DNA of 41,372 nucleotides, from assembly GCA_022496185.1 (NCBI GenBank), contig WTXG01000300.1, forward strand, positions 1-41,372. Reading direction: 5' to 3'. Below are positions 33,901-41,372 of this stretch, one piece after another (position 1 is the stretch's first letter; each line of letters opens with the position of its first letter). The position numbers were made by a program, and so were the translations under genes. Below the pieces are notes generated by a model, which ran no database searches, was not told the origin of the DNA, and was given only the letters and a program-made list of their open reading frames with translations. Source of the DNA: Multifurca ochricompacta. Lineage: Eukaryota; Basidiomycota; Agaricomycetes; Russulales; Russulaceae.

Positions 33901-34468
33901 GCCAATGAATGTCCCCTCAGTCACACAGCGTATCAACCAATGGGAGGAGATCAGGAAATCGGCCAATGAAAACCTGTTGAAGGCGCAAAAGACCCTGGCA
34001 GAGAAGCCCACAAGATTCACACCCTATCGAACCAATGACCTGGTGTGGTTGGAAGGGAAGAACATTCACACGTCACATCCAACAGCCAAACTAGTGCCCC
34101 GACGTCACGGGCCCTTCGAGATAACAAGGAAGCTGTCAGATGTGTCATATGAACTCAAACTTCCCCCGACATGGCGCATTCACCCGGTCTTCCATGCCAG
34201 ACTACTCACCCCTTATAAGGAAACGTCTCTACATGGAGAAAACTTCCCGAGACCACCACCTGACCTTATCAATGGGGAAGAGGAGTGGGAAGTAGAATGC
34301 ATTCTAGATTCGAAGCGACAAGGCCGAGGGCGCAAGTTGTACTACCTAATCAAGTGGAAGGGATTCCCAGCCTCTGACAACTCATGGGAACCGGCCGGAG
34401 ATATCTCTGCCCCGACCCTTATCGTGGAGTTTCACACCCGACACCCAGACGCACCCAAGAACAGTTAA
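30941..34468 (+). pseudogene. pol of element C with three in-frame TGA codons
   Basis: A single frame without indels from the gag overlap to the stop at 34466-34468. Order: aspartic protease (IDSGATDNFIS near 31122), RT (KKKDGKLRPVQDYRRIN near 31831; YMDD near 32153), RNase H (WDRELLAIVKALRHW near 32720), HHCC integrase zinc domain (near 33205-33340), DDE core with Asp near 33428, DRDPRFTS near 33613 and Glu in HPQTDGQSERTNQ near 33700-33735, and chromodomain (EEWEVECILDSK, YYLIKWKGFPASDNSWEPAG near 34280-34400). Stops at 32435, 33770 and 33881. At 33770 and 33881 element B has Arg codons (AGA and CGC); at 32435 the sister copies have Lys. Confidence 0.93.
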
Positions 34469-34543
34469 AAGGATGGCCCCAGATTCTCTCGAATCCCCCA
34501 GTATATGCTACCCCAGCGAACTACTACCACAGAACAATCGATC

Positions 34544-35725
34544 ATGTCTTTCATCGCCGCCTCTGCTGCCATCGACGCTTTCGCCTCCCCGATGACTGTT
34601 GTTGAAAACTTCCCATCTGCTCACCCATCCACCCGCCCCTCCTCTCCCATCGACTATGAAGCTGCGAAGCCCGGTCAAGAACCAGTCCCCAAACCCAAAC
34701 GACGACTTCACCCACAGTGAAGAGCCCCACCCCAACGACCTGCTTAATGGGAGATGATGACGAAGCTCCCGAGTTCCCCTTCATCCCAACAATCCCAACT
34801 CTCCATGTACTTCCCTCTAGAAATCACATGGCCACGGTTCCAAGGTCATTGCCAAGTACATCTACTATACCAACGGAGGGATGGACGTGGCAGGATGTAT
34901 GAGGAAAGACGGACCGGTTTACGGGGCTCCGTATACCTGGAAGAAAGGTACACAGGTCGACTTCATCAATGCTGACCGATGAACAGTTGGGCACCTTGCC
35001 GCGGAGGATTGCCGCGCCTTTGCGATTGACGAAGTAATGAACGACATGAGGCTCCCGCGCTTGAAAGCAGAAGTCATGAGGCTGAGGAAGAACATCACCC
35101 TGCGGAGAACACTGAACCAGCAGTATAAGGAGCACGCGAAGATGATGGCGAGGCTGACGAATGGGATGTTCCAGTTGGAACAGGAGATTGTTGAGATTAG
35201 GAAAGGTTGGAGGCAGGAGACGTGTATCAGACAATCGCGGAAAGGTACGCCGACACTTATGCACGACCTCTCCCTCCCCGGACACTGGGGGCTGCCCCAA
35301 CGCTGCTGCCAAGTCGGCTCGAGATGCCACAATTGCACGAAAATCCGCGCGGGGAAACCTGCTGGCGATGTGACAGCAGATATCACATTAGCTGGAACTG
35401 CCCTCTCAACCGCAAGTGGTGTCGACACTGCCGAAGCAATCTTCACTGGAGCCGGCACTGCATCTTCCGACGCGTAGGGGTGGCCCCAACAATCAACAAC
35501 CTGTCGGGCTGGTGCGGCAAGTGCCTTCATCATAACGCCAGGCATAGAGAGATCGATTGCCCCGTTTACAACTTGTGCCGTGCATGTGGTCAGCGCAGCC
35601 CGTATGGCTTTCTTTGCACCCATGCATGCCCGCAGGAGATGGAAACATATCGGATGGATGATCGTAATGTAGCTGATGACTACTTGGAGCTGGTGCAGGA
35701 TGATGATGGTACGAGTCGTTTCTAG
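34544..35725 (+). pseudogene. ORF3 of element C (extra downstream ORF), frameshifted
   Basis: Starts MSFIAASAAIDAF 75 bp after the pol stop and ends TSRF-stop at 35723-35725. N-terminal and middle parts are broken by several small indels (near 34670, 34735, 34815, 34925 and 34980) compared with B. The C-terminal zinc-knuckle part from about 35207 is in one frame: CWRCDSRYHISWNC, CRHCRSNLHWSRHC, CGKCLHHNARHREIDC and a fourth Cys/His cluster near CRACGQRSPYGFLCTHAC. Function unknown; the zinc motifs suggest RNA or DNA binding. Confidence 0.82.
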
Positions 35726-35742
35726 CTGGGACTGCTAGAACC

Positions 35743-35756
35743 AGAAGAGGGGGTGA
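35743..35756 (+). promoter_or_regulatory. polypurine tract of element C
   Basis: AGAAGAGGGGGTGA immediately before the 3' LTR, the expected plus-strand DNA priming site. The same sequence precedes the 3' LTR of B (38637-38650). Confidence 0.85.
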
Positions 35757-36348
35757 TGTTACAAACCCCATCCCTACCAGTCTTTTTCTTCCTACCCAAC
35801 AACAATCCCTCCCTGCCACCTACCCTTCACTACCAGATCACGTCTCCATCATGGGATCCATCACGTGCCTTGCTCCCTTCCCCGTGACTGACTTTGTCCT
35901 TGTTTGTGTTACTGTACATGTGTTTGACTCGCCATTTGCTTATCTCCTATCTCTTATCTTTACGAACGGACACTTACTTAATTCCCTATCAGAAGCCAGG
36001 CTTTACGCCCTCCGCTTCCGTATATTCGGGCCCATATGACTCTACGTTATCCTATCTTTAGACACTCATTCGATTATGTATATAAGTCCGCTGTAGTCAC
36101 CTTGTAGACCTCAGACTCGACTTATTGAATACATCGGTGTTTGTCTTCTGGACTTCCCCTTGAAACCATTAACTCGAATGTCTCAGTGCTTTTGGCACTT
36201 TCCACTCAACATCGTTGTTAGGGAACAGCCCCTTCAACTTTGACTCATTCATTCTAACACTCCAAGAGGTCCTATTGGCTTCTTATCTGAACAAACATAC
36301 CAAAGCTGTCGCACAAGTCGTGCAAGACGTCTCACACCGGACATAACA
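35757..36348 (+). repeat. 3' LTR of element C
   Basis: 592 bp, same length as the 5' LTR; about 12 single-base differences by hand comparison, all transitions and mostly within CG/TG/CA pairs. Ends GGACATAACA. Confidence 0.95.
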
Positions 36349-37344
36349 CTTATGATCACTGACCACGACTGCTCCAAAGCAGCCCTATTCATTCCCTGTC
36401 ATGAGACTATTACTGCCGAAGGAGTGGCAAAGTTGTACTTGGATCATGTATACCACCATTATGGACTCCCCAAGAAGATCATATCTGACCACGACACCAG
36501 GTTTACATCAGCATTTGCCAGAGCCCTATGCAAAACGTTAGACATCGCGCAGAACATCTCCACAGCCTATCATCCACAGACAGACGGGCAGTCCGAGCGG
36601 ACAAATCAGTGGCTTGAACAATACCTCCGATTCTGGTGCAACAGCAGACAAGATGACTGGGCAGAATGGCTGTCAACTGCGGAGTTCGCTCACAACTCAT
36701 GGCCCAATGGCACCACAAAGACCACCCCCTTCTCCCTTATCATGGGCTGGACCCCGCGCACCACGTGGGTAGATAAGCCCACTCAAGTCCCTTCCGTAAC
36801 CCAGCGGATAGGCCAATGGGAAGAGTTACGACAATCGGCCAATGACAACCTCGTAAAGGCACAGCAGCTTCTGACTGCCCAACCAAGCACTTTCACACCT
36901 TATCAGACCAATGACTGGGTGTGGCTCGAGGGAAAAAATATTCATACGTCACATCCCTCAGCCAAACTAGCGCCCCGACGTCACGGACCCTTCCAGATCA
37001 CAAGGAAGCTGTCAGATGTGTCATATGAACTGCAACTGCCGCCGAGATGGAAGATCCACCCTGTCTTCCATGCCAAACTCCTGACCCCATATAAGGAAAC
37101 CTCCATTCATGGGGAGAACTTCCCGAGACCCCCACCTGACCTTATTGACAGAGAGGAGGAATGGGAAGTAGAACGTGTTCTAGACTCGAAGTGACAAGGC
37201 CGAGGGCGCAAGTTGTATTACCTGATCAAGTGGAAAGGTTTCCCAGACTCTGACAACTCGTGGGAACCAGCCGGGGATATCTTTGCCCTGGACCTGATCG
37301 CAGAGTTTCATTTACAACATCCCCAGGCGCCCAAGAACATTTAA
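36349..37344 (+). pseudogene. pol of element B, second part (integrase core and chromodomain)
   Basis: Continues the integrase after element C: DHDCSKAALFIPC, SDHDTRFTSAFARALC, AYHPQTDGQSERTNQWLEQY (third catalytic residue Glu), LEGKNIHTSHPSAKLAPRRH, then EEEWEVERVLDSK, a TGA at 37192-37194 (CGA in C), and YYLIKWKGFPDSDNSWEPAG of the chromodomain, ending at TAA 37342-37344. A His sits in SDHDTRF where C has Arg. Confidence 0.93.
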
Positions 37345-37413
37345 AAGAAGAGCAGACTCCTGACTTTTCCCCAGAACAAAGCTTCACCAGCAACGTCCTA
37401 ACCACACACCAAT

Positions 37414-38619
37414 ATGTCTTCTTCCTCCATCACTGCTTCTGCTGCCATTGATGCCTTCGCCGCCACTACCGTGGTCGTAGAAGCCTTCCCTTCCGCTCAT
37501 CCCTCAACTCGTCCCTCTTCTCCCATCGACTATGAAGCCGCGGAAGAACGTGTGAAGAATCAGTCACCCAACCCTAACGACGACTTTGAACACTGTGAAG
37601 AGCCGCACCCAAACGACTTGGCAGGCATGGAGTTGGACGATGACGTCCCCGAGTTCCCGTTCTTTGCCAACAACCCGAACTCGTCAATGTACTTCCCACT
37701 CGAGATCACCATGGTGGATGGCACCAAAGCTATAGCTAAGTACATCTTCTATACCAATGGGGGAATGGATGTCGCGGGATGCATGAGGAAAGGAGGTCCC
37801 GTCTACGGGGCCCCAGTCTATTTGGAAGAACATTACACAGGACGGCTTCATCACACGATGAGCGACGAGCAGTTGGGGCATCTGGCCGCGGAAGACTCCC
37901 ATGCCTTCGCGATCGACGAAGTACTGAATGACATGCGTCTTCCGTGCCTCAAGGCCAAAGTGATGAGGCTGCGGAAGAACCTGACGCTGCGAACGACACT
38001 CAACAGACAGTACAAGGAACACGCGAAGATGATGACAAGGCTGACCAGCGGGATGTTCCAGGTCGAGCAGGAGTTGGTAGAGATCCAGAAAAGGTTGGAA
38101 ACAGGAGACGCATACCAGACCATCGCCGAGAGGTATGCTGACACATACGCACGACCTCTCCCTCCACGATCGTTAGGAGCCACACCGAGGTTGCTGCCCA
38201 ATTGATTTGAGATGCCACGGATGCACAAGAATCCGCGTGGGGAAACATGTTGGCGGTGCGACAGTAAGTACCATATCAGCTGGAACTGTCCCCTCAACCG
38301 CAAGTGGTGTTGCCACTGTTGCAGCAACCTGCACTGGAGCCGGTTCTGCATTTTCCGTCGTGTAGGTGTTCCCCCGACAATCATCAATCCGTCCGGCTGG
38401 TGCGGCAAGTGCCTGCGTCACAACGCGGGGCATCGCGAGCTAGACTGCCCTGTCCATGATCTCTGTCACTCGTGTGGACAGCGCGGCCCCTATGGCTTCC
38501 TCCGCGCCCATCGGTGTCCCCAAGATGAGGACAAAGAGAATTACACCATGGACGATCGTAATGTAGCTGATGATTACTTGGACCTGGTACAGGATGATGA
38601 TGGTACAAGTCGTTTCTAG
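37414..38619 (+). pseudogene. ORF3 of element B, one nonsense codon
   Basis: The best-preserved copy of the extra ORF: 401 codons with a single TGA at 38203-38205 where C has CGG (Arg); both sides are in the same frame. It starts MSSSSITASAAIDAFAATTV, 69 bp after the pol stop. N-terminal part acidic/Pro-rich; conserved core EFPFFANNPNSSMYFPL, KYIFYTNGGMDVAGCMRKGG and PVYGAPVYLEE; a charged helical stretch (about residues 165-245); then CWRCDSKYHISWNC and CCHCCSNLHWSRFC (both CX2CX4HX4C), CGKCLRHNAGHRELDC (CX2CX6HX4C) and a CHSCGQ...HRC cluster; acidic tail DYLDLVQDDDGTSRF. I know of no named domain for the core. Not Gag, which is separate and upstream. Role inferred only as nucleic-acid binding. 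Confidence 0.85.
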
Positions 38620-38636
38620 CTGGGACAGCTAGAGCC

Positions 38637-38650
38637 AGAAGAGGGGGTGA
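38637..38650 (+). promoter_or_regulatory. polypurine tract of element B
   Basis: AGAAGAGGGGGTGA directly preceding the 3' LTR. Confidence 0.85.
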
Positions 38651-39257
38651 TGTTACGGCCCTTGCCTAGCAGCCCACTTTTCTTCACGATCCCCAATGAC
38701 GACCCCACCCGTCCCCCTACCTTACACTTCTTGATCATGTCCCCGTCCTGGGACCCGTCACGTGCCCTGCTTCCCTCCCCGTGATCGGCTTTGCTTTTGT
38801 TTGTCTCACTGTGCTTATGATTGGTCTCTTATCCGCTATCTCTTATCTCTTATCTCTTATCCCTTATCTTTACGACCGGACACTTACTTAATTCCCTATC
38901 AGAAGCCAGGCTTTACGCCCTCCGCTTCCGTATATTCGGGCCCATATGACTTGGTGTTATCTTATCTTTAGATGCTCATTCGATTACGTATATAAGTCCA
39001 CTGTAGTTACTCCGTAGACCTCAGACTCGACTTATTGAATACATCGGTGCTTGTCTTCTGGACTTCCCTTTGAAAGCTTTGACTCGATCCTCTCAACAAG
39101 TACTTCAGGTACTTTCCGCTCAACATTGTCTTAGAGTACAGCCTCTTTGACTCTGACTCTTCCATTACAAACTCCAAAGGTCTTATTGGCCTTTTACCTG
39201 ATAACGAACGAGCGCTGTCACACAAGTCATGTGGAACATCCCGCACCAGACGTAACA
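38651..39257 (+). repeat. 3' LTR of element B
   Basis: 607 bp, TGTTACGGCCC...AGACGTAACA. Uninterrupted, so it shows the empty site for the solo LTR found in the 5' copy. AGACTCGACTT at 39023-39033. Followed by TSD tctgg (39258-39262). Confidence 0.96.
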
Positions 39258-41372
39258 TCTGGGAAAGTTCTGTCCATGAATAGCGGTTTCTTTGTACAGC
39301 GTTAGAAGACTAGCATGGAAGACGGGATGTATCTTCCAGGTGGCGGGTAACATGAGCTTGTACGTAATGTCTGAGAGCTTCTGTTCAATTACAAAGGGGC
39401 CGTGGTGTCTGGGAGTTAATTTCACTGTTGGGTGTGACGTATGGATATTGCGCCCTTCTAATCAGACTTGATCTCCAACCTGGTAGGGCGTAAACCTAGT
39501 GGGCTTCTCGGCTAGGGTCCTTTGCACCTTCTGAAGGTTTCTACTGGCCGATTCCTGTATCTCTTCCCATTGGCCGATACGCTGTGTCACCGATGGTACA
39601 TTTGTGGGTTTGTCTGTCCATGTGGTGCGAGGGTTCCATCCCATAATAAGAGAGAAGGGGGTGGTCTTCATTGTTCCATTTGGCCAACTATTGTGTGCAA
39701 ACTCAGCTGTCGCTAGCCATTCTGCCCAGTTGTTCTGTCATTTGTTACACCAAAATCAAAGGTATTGTTCTAGCCATTGATTTGTTCATTCCAACTGTCC
39801 ATCCATCTGGGGTGATACGCAGTAGAGATGTTCTGCTGAATTTTGAGACATTTACAGAGGGCTCAGCGAACATGGAAGTGAATCGTGGGTCTCGGTCAGA
39901 AATAATCTTCTGTGGCAGTCCATAATGGCAATAGACGTGATCTAGGTATAGTTTCGCAACTCCTTCCACTGATATTGTCTCGTTACAGGGATGAAGAGGG
40001 CAGCCTTTGAATAGTCGTGGTCCATAATGGTGAGTATCGAGTCATATCCTTGTGACTGTGGCAGTTTGACAATGAAATCCATAGCAATGGTCTGGAAGGG
40101 AGCTGTTGCTATCGGTGTAATGGGTGAAAGCACTGGCAGTTTTGGGTGAGTGTTTACTTTGTTGCCTGGCATTCTGCGCATCCTTTGATGTATGCTTCAA
40201 CATCCTTTTCATGTTCGGCCACCAGTAATCTCGTTTGGCAAGGGCGTATGTATTTGCAATCCCTGGGTGTCCTGCAGAGCGGGGAGGTCATGGTGAAAAT
40301 GAATCACCCCCCTCTTAATGTTGTCGCCACCAGTGACAACCAACCGATCACCATCTTTCCACCAAAGGCCGTCTTTCATCTTTATGTTATGCGGTTCTGC
40401 CCAGGATTTGCATAGGTCCTGGTTCATGTTCTGCATTACTTGGGCCCATAAATCCATATCATGAAGGCTGACAACAGCAGTTTTCACAAAGACATCTTCT
40501 GGTAAAATGACGATATTGTCATTGTCATTTTCTCCTTCGTCTCGTCCAGTTGGTCTGGATAAAGCGTCGGCTCGTGCATTACAAGCTCCGGGTAAGTGTT
40601 TGAGTGTGAAGTTGTACTCTTCAAGCTCCAGGACTTCTCGTGCTATCGTCAGCTGATCTTGTGCGGTTCTCTCCAATATAAAAGGTTGGAGTGGTCTGTA
40701 TAAATGATGGTTTTATGCGGGGATCCAGCCAAGTATGGTTGCCAATGTCATAATGCTTTAACAATAGCCAATAATTCCCTGTCCCAAATGTCATAGTTTC
40801 TTTCCGCCGATGAGAATGTCTCTGAGTAGAATGCGACGGGATGAAGAATCCCTCCAGTATCTCTCTGTGATAAAACTGCGCCATTGGCATACATGGAGGC
40901 ATCGACCTCTAGTTCAAAGGGCTTGGCCAGGTCAGGTTGGATAAGGACTGGCTTGGAACTGATAATTGCTTTTATTCAGTCAAATGCTTGCTGCTGTAAT
41001 TCATCCCAGTGCCATGGCACATCCTTTTTCAACAGGTCGTTCAGTGGTTGGGCAATAGCTGAAAACCCCTTGACAAAGCATCAATAGAAATTGCAAAATC
41101 CAATGAACAATCTGACGTCTTTGGTACACTGAGGGGCGGTCCATTCTCGAATGCCTTGTACTTTTACAGGGTCCATGTGCACTTGCCCCCCCTCCAGGAT
41201 AACACCTAGATATTTGACAGTCCTTTGTTTGAAGGAACATTTGGCGGGTTTCAAATAGAGATCATGTTTTGCCAGGATTTCTAGTACTTTGTGGACTCGG
41301 GCTCAGTGGTGGTGAATGTCATCTTTCGTGGCTACCAGGATATCATCCATATATACCACAACCTCTTCTGTG
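39258..41372 (-). pseudogene. pol of element A, main part (RT to integrase), decayed, runs off the window
   Basis: The minus strand from the right edge shows RT (YMDDILVATKDD near 41340, YLGVILEGGQV near 41190, LKKDVPWHW near 41010), the RNase H region (WDRELLAI near 40775, then a frameshift, and LLYWREPHKIS near 40680), TAREVLELEEYNFTLKHLPG near 40610, integrase HHCC (HFHHDLPA near 40290; frameshifted around 40190), MDFIVKLPQSQGYDSILTI near 40060, DRDPRFTSMF near 39880, a frameshift, AEWLATAEFAHNSWPNGT near 39680 and HPVFHASLL near 39310. Stops include TGA at 39738-39740. A continues at 15868 leftward. Protease and gag lie beyond the window. Confidence 0.9.

Larger units (their letters stand above)
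28873..36348 (+). mobile_element. Ty3/gypsy chromovirus-type element C, full length
   Basis: 7,476 bp with equal 592-bp LTRs, inserted in the integrase coding region of B. TSD cttac (28868-28872) and cttat (36349-36353); the one difference is a C-to-T at a former CG site. Removing C plus one TSD (7,481 bp) brings the two halves of B's integrase back into frame. Gag is intact; pol has three TGA codons but no indel noticed; ORF3 has several indels. LTRs differ at about 12 positions, all transitions. Confidence 0.96.
23175..39257 (+). mobile_element. Ty3/gypsy chromovirus-type element B (host of four insertions)
   Basis: Plus-strand element inserted in A with TSD tctgg (15864-15868 and 39258-39262); its first 6 bp are also duplicated at 15869-15874 by the hAT. 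It contains its 5' LTR, primer-binding site, gag, pol, ORF3, polypurine tract and 3' LTR. It is interrupted by solo LTRs at 23270-23872 and 25105-25559 and by element C at 28873-36348. The two LTRs differ at about 13 of 606 positions by hand count, nearly all transitions, so it is relatively young. Lesions of its own: TGA at 27030, a 1-bp deletion near 28592, TGA at 37192 and TGA at 38203. Confidence 0.95.

Noticed and set aside
36352..37194. A separate integrase-only gene
   Set aside because: The frame and sequence continue exactly from 28872 once element C and one TSD are removed; it is the second half of B's pol.

Overview
This window looks like transposon-rich chromosomal DNA from an Agaricomycete (mushroom-forming basidiomycete). 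The evidence is: short GT-AG introns of about 45-60 bp in every recognisable gene, a DUF6535-family gene of the kind expanded in Agaricomycetes, a fungal-type MYST acetyltransferase fragment, and Ty3/gypsy elements carrying a C-terminal chromodomain. No tRNA, rRNA, CRISPR or prokaryotic feature was seen.

Layout. 1-3628: truncated minus-strand Ty3/gypsy element D (LTR at 3043-3628, decayed gag and pol). 3629-5035: intergenic sequence with a 502 bp hAT-type MITE. 5036-7250: the only intact-looking host gene, a twelve-exon purine-cytosine permease on the minus strand. 7872-10455: two minus-strand pieces of DUF6535-type proteins, the upstream one frameshifted. 11067-11869: a solo LTR split by a second MITE copy. 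12025-41372: one continuous nest of mobile elements with no host gene of its own.

The nest can be unpicked from target-site duplications (TSDs). An old minus-strand chromodomain element E (12025-13668) carries a solo LTR (13075-13575, TSD tccat) and an LTR fragment F (from 13669). Minus-strand element A inserted into F (13883-15868, resuming at 39258 and running off the window). Plus-strand element B inserted into A with TSD tctgg. B was then hit four times: by a 7.3 kb hAT transposon at the first bases of its 5' LTR (15875-23172, TSD ggtgttac), by a solo LTR in the 5' LTR (23270-23872, TSD cccgt), by a solo LTR in gag (25105-25559, TSD ctttc), and by a complete element C in the integrase region (28873-36348, TSD cttac/cttat). 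In each coding case, taking the insertion out restores the reading frame.

Elements A, B, C and D form one family. Gag has a CCHC knuckle, pol lies in the -1 frame, and pol runs protease, reverse transcriptase, RNase H, integrase, chromodomain. A, B and C also carry an extra third ORF of about 400 codons after pol, ending in several zinc-knuckle-like motifs. In B, C and D, 11 bases just downstream of the LTR TATA box are complementary to the primer-binding site two bases past the LTR, which is the arrangement expected for Tf1-like self-priming. The hAT has a spliced transposase gene that reads open throughout, plus about 3.5 kb of passenger DNA including an intron-containing, zinc-finger-deleted fragment of a MYST histone acetyltransferase gene. 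Decay across the nest is dominated by C-to-T/G-to-A changes, often at CpG.
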